A stretch of 28,333 nucleotides of DNA, from NCBI RefSeq assembly GCF_001039355.2, contig NW_019775536.1:158738-187070 (forward strand). The letters are read 5' to 3'. Within the stretch, counting starts at the first letter, position 1. Every line of letters begins with the position of its first letter. This stretch comes from Lingula anatina. Its lineage: Eukaryota > Brachiopoda > Lingulata > Lingulida > Lingulidae. Of the stretch, positions 8,927-19,479 are shown in pieces. The position numbers and the translations under genes are program-made. The notes under the pieces were generated by a model that saw only the letters and a program-made list of their open reading frames with translations, was not told the origin of the DNA and ran no database searches.

Positions 8927-11918
8927 ACAGGAATAACAATGGTAATACAAGCAGGCCCTATATAATCAATGTTCATATTCTAAGCAAATTTAAATCAAAA
9001 TATATAATAGGATTGGATGCATACCTAAACCAGTTGTCTCTAGATCAAAATATACCAATGGCACATTGTTCAGGCATACAGACTTGGTAGTAGGTTGCTT
9101 TAATGGTGGAGGAATCCTTTCTGTATCCGGTGCATCTATATATATACATATATATAGTTTTATAACATACATTGCTTAAACTTTATTAAAATGATTAAGA
9201 AATACATCAGATCAAACAGTTGCAGATTACAGTACTCAAATCAAAAGTTGTAACATTTATGCCTTGAATTTTAATAAGTGCAAAGCACACTACACATTCC
9301 TTAGTGAAGCTTACCTGTTTCAATATCAATATTGGTGGAATAGGATGTTCCTTCCCTCAGCTCTTGGGCACTCTTTTTAGAATATTTGATAGCTTTCAGC
9401 TGGAGCCTCCTGAGTTTAGCCTTTCTGTTTGATCTTTTTATTTTGTTTTTCTTCTTCAATGAGTCTAGTTTTTTTGCTAAAGCTATGGTGTTTGCGCCTG
9501 GAGAGACACCAACTCTTCTATTTACCTTAATTTAAAAAAATAAAATTGTTAAAACATTATAAATTAAACTGGCATATGCAAGGGTAATTAAGATAGATAT
9601 CTCATATGTTTGTACTTTTGATGCTTAGTAATGCATACTTCATGTACTTTTATTTAAAAATATTGATCTGTTTTAATAAATTGCAGTACTAGTCAAACCT
9701 CAGGTACATATGACTGGCCTTCGTTCTTTTGTGCCACTGCAGCTCCTACTCTGAAATTCAGGCTTTCTGAACCACTATAATACTTAGATTTAGGTGCTTT
9801 GCTTGCTATAATGTTATTCAAATTTTCATTAGCTTGAGTGCTTTTCAAATTACAAAGTTTTTCTGGATTAAAATGTCCAAATATTTGTTGGAGTTTCGCC
9901 TTTAGGCTGGGATCATTCAGTGGACGGCCATAAGGAAGTGATCTAAATTTGTGGCTCTCTGGATTCTTTAAATGTCCACACCAAGAGCTGCTGCAATGGC
10001 GATGGTCCCCAAAGCAATGGCAGGGAATAGCAACCAGACCTTTCTTTATACTTTCAATGTCACCTTGATTTTGTTGGCACATGTAACTGAAATTCTTTTG
10101 AATGTATTTTATAATTTTTGAAGATAATTGTTTGTGATTGGGTTGAAGGCTATATAGCTGGTTAGTTAATATTTTCTTGATATGGTTGGTATCAGATATC
10201 TTTTGGATGCCTTCATCAACCTCTCTATGGACACGTGCGATGGTGGTGCTATCTTCGTCTCCAATTATGGAGCAGATAGTATTAGATGAGTTCTTGACCA
10301 TTTCAACTACCATGTCTGCTTCCATAGCTTTTGCACTTCCTTCCCAGTTCATACGGCAGTCATGCCTTTTCATTTGGTTCTGACTAAGATTGCAAAATCT
10401 GCATTTTTTACTTCTAACAGAGTAAGACAGAACTTTTCCAGTTTTTGTGCCTATCATTGCACAGTGACCTAACAAACAAGAGTGAAATAGGTATTGTAAA
10501 AACCAAAATAAGAAACCTAGTGCAGTGCATCATTCTATAGATTGTACATGATTCTTTTTAATGAGATTGCAATTTCAATCAGAATTTAAATCATAATTAA
10601 ATAATTATTTTATAATTTAGTAGATAAGCAATAGTTATGATAACTATTCTATTTTTTAAATAGGGAAAATGGTGAATATTATTTATTTATTTTTAAGTGA
10701 TTTCTTAAATTAGAACATTCCTAACAGAGTTATTATGGCTAATCAATAGTTAAAGCAAACATGTTCTGCATAATAATAATAAATTATGTATTTGATCATT
10801 TAAATATTTTACTAACCTGAAAGACTGCCATAATTACGGCCACTTCCACGTGTTTGCCACCCACCATCCACACTCACTTCTAACTTTGGTTCCGCAGTAT
10901 TGGCAGCACTGACAATTAAAACAAGGGGTTTAAAAACAAATTGTATGCTTAAAAAAAACACTCATTTTAATGAGTGTTAAAACTCCTTAAGTACTTTTCA
11001 CAAGTCAACTTTAGAATGATATCAGAATTACAACATGTTTAAACACTAGCATAGAATATTTATATGTTACTTTAGCAAGTGCATTTCTTCTTGTGTTGCT
11101 GAATCAGTGGATGACTGTGCCACCTCTTCTATGGCTATCCCAATTTCCCTTTCACTCCTTTTTACAATGTTGTGACCCAAAGGGGGGAAGTTAAGGGTAC
11201 TAAAAATACTCTGGAGCTGAGAATGCCCAACTCCTGCATGAATCATCCCTGCAATACAAAATATGTCATAATATGTGAAAGTACTGCAAGGTGTCAAATT
11301 TCACCATTGATAAAATTAACATCATGTTTTTGACAGATAACATTATAATATACCATTATGTAATTTTATTATCTACTGAATTTATCACATAAAGTAAAGA
11401 CAAGATATGACATTACCTGTAGCTAATTTGGTATTCACGTCCCACACTTTTCTTCCTGAGCGAGTTGAATTATGCCTCTTTCCTAATGGTATATTTTGGA
11501 TGTGCTGACAAATTGGATTGTCGCACCTCACTCTTAACCATCCTCCTAATCCTGCCTTTTTTTCACCCACACAAGACGACAAACGTAGAGGCAAACTGCA
11601 ACCTTCACATGAGTCCAATGCATCAGCTAACATACCCAGCTCCACCACCCGCCTCCCCTCTCTCCAGTCCAGAGAAACAACCTCCTCCCCATCAGATGTT
11701 TCATCATCACCCACAACCTCCTCACTGACACAAAAATTAATATCAGCTACAGACTCTTGAGGAATGTGATATGTATGGCATCCCTCTGATAATGCCTTGT
11801 GCGTGCCTGTAAATTCTTGCTTAGAACTAGTATTTTGGAGGATTCTAGAACACTTTTTTCTACGAGTTTGCTCAGATTTTGTTACAAACTTTCCCTTCCC
11901 TCTCACATCATGTGTTAT
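8027..11918 (-). CDS. Mutator-like DDE transposase fused to a DEDDh 3'-5' exonuclease, seven exons
   Basis: Minus-strand exons 11417-11918, 11071-11248, 10817-10908, 9699-10468, 9315-9525, 9025-9135 and 8027-8841 join in phase with GT-AG introns to an open frame of about 892 codons without a stop. The N-terminal part has VELGMLADALDSC, a C..C zinc pair and the GHNIVKR region. The transposase core has VDGGWQTRGSGRNYG with TGKVLSYSVRSKKCRFC (candidate first Asp), IIGDEDSTTIARV (second Asp) and STQANENLNNIIASK (candidate Glu), plus a Cys/His cluster CHCFGDHRHCSSSWC. A basic linker with VNRRVGVSPGANT follows. The exonuclease has FDLETTGLG (Exo I), GHNIRSFD (Exo II) and HVACEDVEIL (Exo III, His and Asp), so all five DEDDh residues seem present. 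The first acts in transposition; the exonuclease role is unknown. No in-frame ATG opens exon 1, so an upstream exon or a lost start is needed. The exon 4 donor (GTTTGA) is weak. Confidence 0.85.
8445..8510 (-). repeat. Perfect 33-bp tandem duplication inside the exonuclease exon
   Basis: Units 8445-8477 and 8478-8510 are identical. In frame they encode TLPFFRQILPG twice, an 11-residue duplication between the Exo II and Exo III motifs. Frame is kept. Confidence 0.95.
8857..8923. repeat. (TA)n microsatellite in transposase intron 6
   Basis: About 67 bp of TA dinucleotides with one G interruption, between exons 6 and 7 and very close to the exon 7 acceptor. The length is likely polymorphic. Confidence 0.95.
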
Positions 11919-13647
11919 TCAGTAGTCATATGAGTTCAATCTTTGTGTTTTTCTCTCTTTCCTGCCCTGCAGGCACCTGTGTGATCTTTGGCAAAGCACA
12001 ATTAGTTGGATGTATCCTCAATATATTTGTCTAACCAGTCACAGAAGAGTGTGCTGCACCTACAAATTTAAATATTAAAAACACTTGAAATATAATGCTA
12101 GAATTGGTATGGTGCATAACATGACTGTACCTCTTCCCCCATCACTGTTTTCATATACAAACTAGTACTAGTAGGTGTGTATTATATGATAATCTCCCCA
12201 CCTTTTCTACATGTAAGTTAGGCAACAGCCAATATCTTAACTATAAAAGTGTGTCTTGTGTGCAGTAATTTATAGTGATTTATTTAAATTAGTTCTTACG
12301 TGTACACTTGACCATGAATTCAGTTTTTAGACAACTGTAATGTACCACTAAATTCCACATCATTTAATCATTCCAACAACTCTATCACAGAATTTACTGG
12401 CCAGGATTCATACAGACACATAAGAACAATTGGCTTCCAAGGACTTTTAAGGCTCTAATTCAAATCATTTTCAATGATTTTAACTAATGAGGGCAAGTTA
12501 TACATTAATACAGTTATTTTAAAGTGTACATACCAAAGGAAAAAGGACTCATTTCATTTAAACTTTGTCTTTGTAACACATTGATGATGAAAAGTTGAAA
12601 ATAAAAGTACAAGTAATGATGTATTAAAAGGTATTACCCCCATCTGTGAATTATTGTCTGTATTCATGTCAATAAACTACAAAGTTTTAAATAATATTTT
12701 TACAAAGACAAAATGCTGAAATGCAAACCTTTTTCAAGCCTAATAGCATTTTCAAGTACTTTTCAAAGTTACATTTAAACTAGAGCCATTTAAACTAGTT
12801 ACATTTAAACTAGTCCAAAGTGCTGGACTAAATTTGAACACTTTTCAAGGCTGTATGGATCCTGGTGCATCAGTAAATAATGGGAAAATACACAATTAAA
12901 AAGTCACTTACCATTTCATGCTCACTTCTTATCCTGTCTCTTTATCTCTTCATTTTCTAATTTCCAAAAAGATGTCTTCTTTTTATATCCAGAAATCAAT
13001 GCTTTCAGTCTTAATTCTTGCCTCTTCCTTAGAACATTTCTGACCTTCTGGCTTAGATTTTTGAATTGGCTCAACGGACCGCGCGCTTAAGACTGTGCTA
13101 TGCATAGTTATTTGACCTGTTTGAGCAGGCAGTAGGCAAACTGTTTATATCAAACTGACAGTTAAGATAAACACCTGGCTTGTAATGAATCTGGTCCAGT
13201 GAAAGTTACTGGTTTACTTTAATCAAAAGTCAATTGATGCTAACTATAAAGTTTAAAATTTATATATTGTGCAATTGTACATTATAATAAGATTTCAATC
13301 ATTTTTCTGATTTCAATAACAATAATAATAATAGCAATAATAATAAATATGTTTCACAGCAATATTTAAAAATATAAATCTGTTCACTCAGTTATTTTTT
13401 TACAGGTGAAGTCTATGTACTATATATGAGAGTATATAGCTTGGAAGACAAATAAAAGCAGAAAACTGTTTTTTAACCCAAGGAATTTGACAAACTCTTC
13501 ATTAAAAAAAATTATATTTTTTTTTAATCCTAAAAACTGTATGTTACTGATCAATAGATATTTATAAGCACATGTGATTCTCAGTTGTGAACAGAAACAT
13601 TTTTATTATAACAGAAACATTATTCATTTCTATTGAGTTGTTATTTG
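11919..13647. other. Transposase 5' region, no clear gene
   Basis: Probably leader or intron of the transposase unit. On the minus strand 12922-13050 is open and encodes a very basic segment (KVRNVLRKRQELRLKALISG and on, ending QDKK) like linkers of such transposases. A consensus donor, ATG|GTAAGTG, lies just beyond it at 12912/12911. No frame links it to exon 1 that I can find. An (AAT)n-like run is at 13316-13348. Confidence 0.3.
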
Positions 13648-13850
13648 GATACGTTGGCCCAACGTTAGGCCAACGTATGCAATAAATATGCATACGTTGG
13701 CCCAACGTTGGCCCAACGTGAGCATATTGCAGTTATGTTGTGCATATTATGATGTGGTTGGGCCAACGTTGGGCCAACGTATTACTACCAACGCCAACTA
13801 TGTGCCAACAAACCAACGATTCCCCTACGTTGGCCCAACGTATGCTTGCT
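13648..13850. repeat. Cluster of palindromic ACGTTGGCCCAACGT units
   Basis: The palindrome-like word CGTTGGCCCAACG (or GTTGGGCCAAC) occurs at 13652, 13695, 13704, 13757, 13766 and 13827 in both orientations, with GCATACGTTGG / CCAACGTATGC joining units. A unit near each end gives the ~200-bp block an inverted-repeat structure. It looks like a foldback MITE or tandem palindrome cluster; I see no target duplication. Confidence 0.7.
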
Positions 13851-14275
13851 ATCTGGGTACGTAGTACGGGATTCCAAATAATGAATGCCAAGTAACTGCT
13901 CAAGAGCTTTATATATAAACACATCGCTATTCCCTGGGCGTCCAAAAAACACACTGATATTCTAAAGTGATGCAGAATGAAGTTAACAACTCCAATGTAC
14001 CACAATGTATGAAGAATACTGTGAGGGAAATTATAATCAGCTGATTGGAGTTAGATTGACCTTAATATAGGTCAGCCAAGACGAGAACAAGTCATTCAAT
14101 TCCCAAAGCGCAACAACCACACTGCGCAATATTCACCTTTAGCACGGTTGTCGTCTAAAACTCTGTACTTTGTAATAAGATGTTAATTGTATCTTTAAAT
14201 GATCTGACTATGCAGAAAAATAATACTGTCACACACAAAAAATAATAAAACAGTAAAGGACATTTTTTTACTTAC

Positions 14276-14370
14276 TTTGCGCCTTTTTCTTCTGAGCGTT
14301 TAAAATTCCCACGGCGAAGAACTGCTGCAAGCCGCAAAGGATTGTGGTCTAGACGAATGACTTGGCAATG
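14276..14370 (-). promoter_or_regulatory. Candidate 5' leader exon of the transposase transcript
   Basis: Minus strand: ...GAAAAAGGCGCAAA is followed by a consensus donor GTAAGT (14275-14270). It lies about 330 bp inside the right terminal repeat and upstream of transposase exon 1, where a 5' UTR exon would be expected. Only the donor is firm; the upstream end is a guess. Confidence 0.3.
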
Positions 14371-14974
14371 TTTACAAACATACGCATGAACGTTCTACAG
14401 TTGTCGTATGGAATCATAGTCGACGAATGTTGTCGAAAATCTGTATCGATCGTACCGAGTTACAGAAAAGTTGATAATGTGTGTTTATCTTATAGATATT
14501 GTTTTATTTCCTCAAATTGATAAAACAGACTGAAATGTCGTTAGAAACGATTGACGATGCGCTGAAATTGCGCAAATCGTCAAATTACGTAACGACCGAT
14601 CTACCTTAAATGTGCACGCATGCGCAGTGGGCTAAGCGTGACGTGATGCAGTGCATTTCTGGGGATGAAATCGCTCAATTTTGTTACGCTTTAATAAACT
14701 TTAAATAAATCATACTTTTTCGCAACAAGGATACAAACATGTACTGTGCTATCAATAAAATGTTTGTTAAAAAGCGTTACATCATCAAAGGGATATAATG
14801 CTGGAATAGGTAATTCTTGTATAATAATTCATTTTATAGGTGGATACAACGAACATTTAGCTAGAATATACATGACTCATCCATTTAACACAAATTGTAC
14901 AAGCTACAAAACTTTGCTCTTGGATATAATCGTTTTTTTTTTCTTTTATATTTATCCGGGTCTGAAGAGTGTGA

Positions 14975-15861
14975 TTAACCGTACGTAGCCGCCGCGACTG
15001 ATCTCAAGAATGCGAAGTACCAAGTTAATACGGCCACGACAATGGCCATACTGATCACGATGCCTGCTACGTTCAGCCCGAGAGCCACTTTGCCATGCGT
15101 ACGTGTCGACTTGGAGTCCCCAGATCCATAATTACTTTGGGAAAGAACTGAAAAGAAGCAATCAAATTTGTAGACTAGTGATTTATTTCGCAATATAATC
15201 ACATAAAGCTAAAGTTAACATAAAACACAACACATACAATGTTCTTTATCTGCATATTAAAGATATAAACGTTGCATTAAAATCACTTCATTAGGGTAAG
15301 GGGAAAACGTCATCTTTCCTCGAAAAACAAGAATAGCTTGATATAAGGAAAAAACGCATGCGTGTGAGTTAAATATTTGATATTTACAAAGAAACGTGTG
15401 ATCGCGGGTCTAGAACATTAAGACGAAACATAAATTATTTTCATAAAAATTTAAACAATAACCTCGAAATTATTTATATTAGACAAATGTAAAGCAAATC
15501 TTTTCGTATTCAGATATTAGCTCTGCAGGTTATAATTATTGCATGACTTACTCGAAAACACAAGAGCTATCAATCCAAGCAGCATATTGCAACACAGCAG
15601 GACAAATATGGAAAGGATAAGATAATCTGGCGGCTTTGGATCAGCCACCTGCGTTATGATCATATTTGTTGACACGGGTTGGTTGATAACAGCGTGCGGT
15701 GGCTGTTGTTGACCATAGTAAGCACCAGGGGGCTGTTGACCTGGAGGCGGTTGTTGACCATAGTAACCAGGGGGCTGTTGACCTGGAGGCGGTTGTTGAC
15801 CATAGTAACCAGGGGGCTGTTGACCATACTGGGGCCCATAGTGGCCTTGCTTCTCGGACAT
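14975..15861 (-). CDS. CD225/dispanin family (IFITM-like) membrane protein with Pro/Gln/Tyr-rich N-terminus
   Basis: Two minus-strand exons, 15552-15861 and 14975-15147, joined phase 1 (GTAAGT donor, TTTTCAG acceptor), encode 160 residues from ATG at 15861 to TAA. Residues 1-60 are Pro/Gln/Gly/Tyr-rich (PPGYYGQQPPPGQQ repeated). The CD225 domain runs from about 78: DYLILSIFVLLCCNMLLGLI, ALVFSILSQS, a loop with GDSKSTRTHGKVALGLNVAG (Gly-Asp then Gly-Lys-Val-Ala, typical of the family), then the second hydrophobic segment from about 131 to 150. The two Cys at about 90-91 sit where family members are palmitoylated. Dispanins are type II or hairpin-type membrane proteins; vertebrate IFITMs limit membrane fusion, but most invertebrate members have unknown roles, so no antiviral function is claimed. 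Confidence 0.9.
15728..15811 (-). repeat. Two perfect 42-bp tandem units in the dispanin exon
   Basis: 15728-15769 and 15770-15811 are the same 42-bp unit, with a partial third starting at 15812. Being 14 codons long, the units keep frame and lengthen the PPGYYGQQ-rich tail. Confidence 0.9.
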
Positions 15862-16676
15862 GATTCTACGAAAATGGAGATATTATGTTTTTCATTTTTT
15901 CTTCTAATGTGTTACTTTCTTCTTCAAAATAAAATGATACTCGTGCTTGGTTAGCAACGTGCGTCTAACTTTTGCCATTTTCAGGCAGTTGTACTTAGCA
16001 AGTTCCGATAAAAACTCAAGTTGAAAGTATGGAACTCGTAATGGTGAAATATGGTAATTTTTCTCCTCAGTCGGGAAAGAAATTCAGTAAAAATATACGG
16101 AAAATTCATTTTACAGATTGAAAAAGTATGAGAAATTGAGTGATTTTTTCATAAGGGAACGGATGTCAGAACATTCAAATTGTTTTTTATCTCTGTAGAT
16201 CGCGCTCTCAGTGTATCCTATTATTTTATGCATATCAATACCGAACTATCCGTTTTTCAAATATTAAAAGTCGACCTACATTTAAAGTGAGCGTCGATGA
16301 AGCGTGGATTCTCAGTTTCTAATATAAACCACTTGTACTAGTAGTAGTCTCATACGACTCAAATAAAGTCGACATGCCAAGAGATAAACCGAATTTATCA
16401 CTTGATCAGTCGTAAAAGTGGTTTAAATGCACCACCTTCAAATTTTTGGTCGTGAATTTGACCTACTTTTCATTTGCCTGCCCCGTTTATTTACAGCAAG
16501 GAAAGCAAGCAGAAAAAATGTTCAATATAATTTTTAGGTAACATGAAAAGATGTCTTTCGGTATATCTCTAAATTATACTATTTGAAATAATAAGGTGGC
16601 ACAAAATATACTTTCGCTTTTATTTAATCACCATTTATTATCCAATGACTTTAAGTCAGAGCAAGTCAGAACAAGT
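15862..16676. other. Noncoding stretch upstream of the dispanin gene
   Basis: Should contain the minus-strand promoter of the dispanin gene, but I see no clear TATA box. No other gene or repeat is recognised. Confidence 0.3.
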
Positions 16677-16948
16677 TGATCCGCGGACTTACAGAACCGT
16701 GGATTAACAGAACCGCGGACTTAATATGGCCGACCCACTTAAAAGCAATGCCGACTAATCCCCTAATGTTCTCCCGGCCTCCAAACGCGCCGTCGATACA
16801 GGGACATAGCAATTGAATCTCGGAGCCGAGATTTAATCCGTTTAATGGCGCGTGTGGAGGAGGGGGGAAACCATCAGGGGATCAGGCGGCTTGCTTTTAA
16901 GTGGGGTCGGCCATATTTAGTCAGGGGATCAGTCAGTTCGCGGATCAT
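16677..16948. mobile_element. Foldback/MITE element, family A copy 2
   Basis: Left arm TGATCCGCGGACTTACAG, with the long inner arm CTTAATATGGCCGACCCACT and CTTAAAAGCAATGCCG, pairs with the right arm CGGCTTGCTTTTAAGTGGGG, TCGGCCATATTTAGTC and CGCGGATCATC. Inner arms CAAACGCGCC and GGCGCGTGTGG complete a near full-length hairpin. The centre GAGCCGAGATTTAAT and the ATATGGC-GACC arms are shared with 5660-5885. The left outer arm holds a short internal repetition (ACAGAACCGTGGATTA / ACAGAACCGCGGACTTA). Confidence 0.75.
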
Positions 16949-18460
16949 CTTTTCTGAATGCAAACTTAGTAAGTGCTCCTCTTCCTTGATTTAGATAGAA
17001 ACCAATTTAATAAATCGGTGATAAATTCTCAAAACTTCACCCATCCTTTCCGTACCCCCTATCCTATCCTTGTTGAAATTAACCCCTAAGGATAATGAAT
17101 ATGATTAATTTTCTTAAGGCTAATTCAATAAATGAACTGCTGAAATTATTCATGGTATTAGAATTACTGAACACACGCCAGAGATCCGCTGATTCGGTTG
17201 GCAGTCGATGTGGAGCAATTAATTTGTAATTCACCAGCAAATAAACATAAAAATATTTCACAATATACCTTTTCAATCTTTTACAGAAGACAAGCCTATT
17301 GAAACCCCGGGTAATGTTAAATTCTATAAAAGGAAAATTTTGCAAATGAAGAAATACTGTTCTGTTGACGCTGAAGAGCTAGTTCACGGTTCAATGTACA
17401 GGTAGTTTAGGCCTATAAATGTATACCAGCGGTATGCTACAATGTACACGTCCGTTCGAAAAAAATCCAAATTTTATACTTTATACTTTTTACCCTTTAT
17501 GTGTTAGAGACTAAGTTCGATTTTCAGATCGCGGGTATCTCAGATTTTTATTTTAGTTGCCAAGACATGCACAAATCGGCTAATAATCTTCTTTAGTGTT
17601 TTAATTGATCTATTGCGGACACTGGCCAACACTGTTTGAAAACACCTAGTTAGTGAAATGAACAACCCTTTTCACTAAACTGTAAGGCCTTTTTTAAAAT
17701 GTTCATATATTAAGGACTTAATGTAACAGTCAAAGAAACATTTCATCAACTTGCCCTCACTTTTCAATCAATCGCAGTTTGTATTGCAATGGTACAGTAA
17801 AGATGAAGAGACACACCTTCTAGGCTAGATTCCACTTTTATATCGTTCCACTAACAAAAGACTGCATTCAGATCCGCATTTAGGGAAGGCATGCTTTTTA
17901 TAATAATGCAATCAAGCATCACCAGGCATAAATACAGTTGTGTATGATTTGAATATGGTTAAAATATTCACTTGTATAGGGGCGTAAGCCGACCTATAGC
18001 TAACTATAGGCTACTGGAAGAATTAAGCAGACCTGGTTTAATTATGAAAGTACTTCTTTTGTTATAGGCCTACCATCTTTTTTCACCTCAGCCATATTTT
18101 CTTTACGCTGTTTTCACTGTACTGACTGTAGGCTTATTTCTGTCTTTGGGCAGGTTTCTCCGATGTTTGTTGGACAAATTCAGATATACATGAGACAGGT
18201 TACAATAACTAGACCTGCAGCCTATACAGACTATGTTGCTCGTTCATAAATGGCTGCTTATTATAAAAAAGAGAGAAAAGGTTCCCATCAACGTTTTTCA
18301 TTACCAAGGTATGCCCCATTCGGTCTATTGGAATACCCCATCCCAAGCCGATGACATTATTTCGCATCTTTTTTTTTTTCAAACGTGTTTGTTTTTCAAT
18401 CCATGCCAGAAGGATTCTTAATTTTATCCTCACCCAACAGGAAGTCTAGACATCACACAG
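16949..18460. other. Noncoding stretch, nothing recognised
   Basis: AT-rich DNA with only short, featureless open frames on either strand. Confidence 0.4.
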
Positions 18461-18565
18461 CTCATTCTGTTAGTTGTGACAGAGAAGCAATCAATCTCTT
18501 GCTGCGACATCTCACAGCTCATTGTGTTAGTTGTGACAGAGAAGCAATCAGTCTCTCGCTGCGAC
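18461..18565 (+). repeat. Two copies of the 48-bp dispersed repeat
   Basis: Units 18461-18508 and 18518-18565 (period 57 bp). The second equals the lone copy at 2215-2262 except the last base; the first differs at three positions. A further CACACAGCT follows at 18575. Confidence 0.85.
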
Positions 18566-18775
18566 ACCACAGACACCACACAGCTGTAGGCCCGGTTGCA
18601 CCAACAGCTCATGAATACGTCAGGCGTAGCAGTTACTCCAGAGTTACTACAGCGATGTGCAAAACGTACGGCAGAGAAAAGCCGTAACCAAACAACAGAC
18701 GTGCGCCAGAGAACACCTGCACCCCCGCCCCCCATACATAGGCGTACACAGAGACGCGTGACGCAACTCGCCCAA

Positions 18776-18834
18776 CACACACACTCACACACGCACGCAC
18801 GCACACACACACACACACACACACAAACAGACGC

Positions 18835-18876
<42 letters not shown>

Positions 18877-18905
18877 AACAGACGCAGTACACACACACAC
18901 AGACG
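18776..18905. repeat. Compound (CA)n microsatellite with an internal minisatellite
   Basis: Blocks of CA dinucleotides are separated twice by CAGACGCAGTACACACAC, at about 18828 and 18879, and CAGACGCAAG ends the array. So a longer unit of about 50 bp is duplicated on top of the dinucleotide repeat. The long Cys/Val and Thr/His open frames across it are artefacts. A G10 run follows at 18952-18961. Confidence 0.9.
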
Positions 18906-18961
18906 CAAGCGTGGGGAACTACACTGACAGCACACCACTGACGCAGGGGCGGGGGGGGGGG

Positions 18962-19261
18962 AGGCAACTAGTCCATAGAAATAAAAAAAATGAATATAGC
19001 CAATACATGTTCTTAGCTAAGATCACTTTTTAAATTAACTCGAGCTTACTGGGTACGTTCTCTTTTCAAGTTGTGAGTAGAGGTATTACATGTAATGTGA
19101 TCGTTTTAAAGTGATCAAGCTATTTGAGTTAAAAAAAAAAACATAAAAAGACATTCAAATATTTCTGAGCCTCTTCAAACAGGGGTGGCTTTCTACAGGT
19201 TACTAGACATTTTAAATAACACACATAGTGAGCGGAATTACTCTCAAACAAATTTTTGATT
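18962..19261. other. Noncoding stretch
   Basis: No gene or repeat recognised; ends at the target duplication of the next MITE. Confidence 0.4.
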
Positions 19262-19266
19262 GCGTA

Positions 19267-19460
19267 CAGGCCCGTAGACAGAAATTTCAAGAACGGGGAA
19301 TTTTTTTTTTTTTTTTTGAAAAAGTGGACTTTTTACTATGAAACCTTCATGTACCTACATAAAATTTTACCCAGAGGGGACCTTTTCCCAGCAAAAAGGG
19401 GGGTTTGTTTGAACCCCCACCCCACCCCACCCCCACCCCACCCCCACGGCTACGGGCCTG
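19267..19460 (+). mobile_element. 194-bp MITE, family B copy 1, with 5-bp target duplication
   Basis: Perfect 11-bp terminal inverted repeats, CAGGCCCGTAG (19267-19277) and CTACGGGCCTG (19450-19460), are flanked by the direct repeat GCGTA (19262-19266 and 19461-19465). The interior (GGACCTTTTCCCAGCAAAAA, then C-rich) matches copy 2 in reverse. Ends starting CAGG with 5-bp duplications resemble hAT-related families; that assignment is inferred. Confidence 0.9.
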
Positions 19461-19479
19461 GCGTATTTGACTCAAGATT

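Larger units (their letters stand above)
4346..14609 (-). mobile_element. TTAA-flanked DNA transposon with transposase-exonuclease gene (Kolobok-like candidate)
   Basis: Left end: TTAA at 4346-4349, then GGTAGATCGGTCGTTAC (4350-4366). Right end: the exact reverse complement, GTAACGACCGATCTACC (14589-14605), then TTAA (14606-14609). Seventeen-bp perfect terminal inverted repeats next to TTAA on both sides fit a transposon that duplicates TTAA on insertion; Kolobok, piggyBac and Sola3 do this. The encoded transposase is of the Mutator-like DDE kind, not piggyBac, so I favour Kolobok or a relative. The transposase is read from right to left, with candidate 5' exon signals about 330 bp inside the right end. 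The interval (10.26 kb) is large because it also holds an EF-hand gene and an N. The true element may be shorter if that part is misassembled. Confidence 0.7.

Noticed and set aside
8836-9090. Tyr/Ile-rich open frame at the TA repeat
   Set aside because: Translation of (TA)n within transposase intron 6.
13648-13850. CRISPR-like array
   Set aside because: Units are palindromes in both orientations with irregular spacing, in clearly eukaryotic DNA; not a direct-repeat/spacer array.
18430-19033. Long open frames on both strands across the CA repeat (Cys/Val-rich and Thr/His-rich)
   Set aside because: They are translations of a dinucleotide microsatellite; no domain, start context or splice support.
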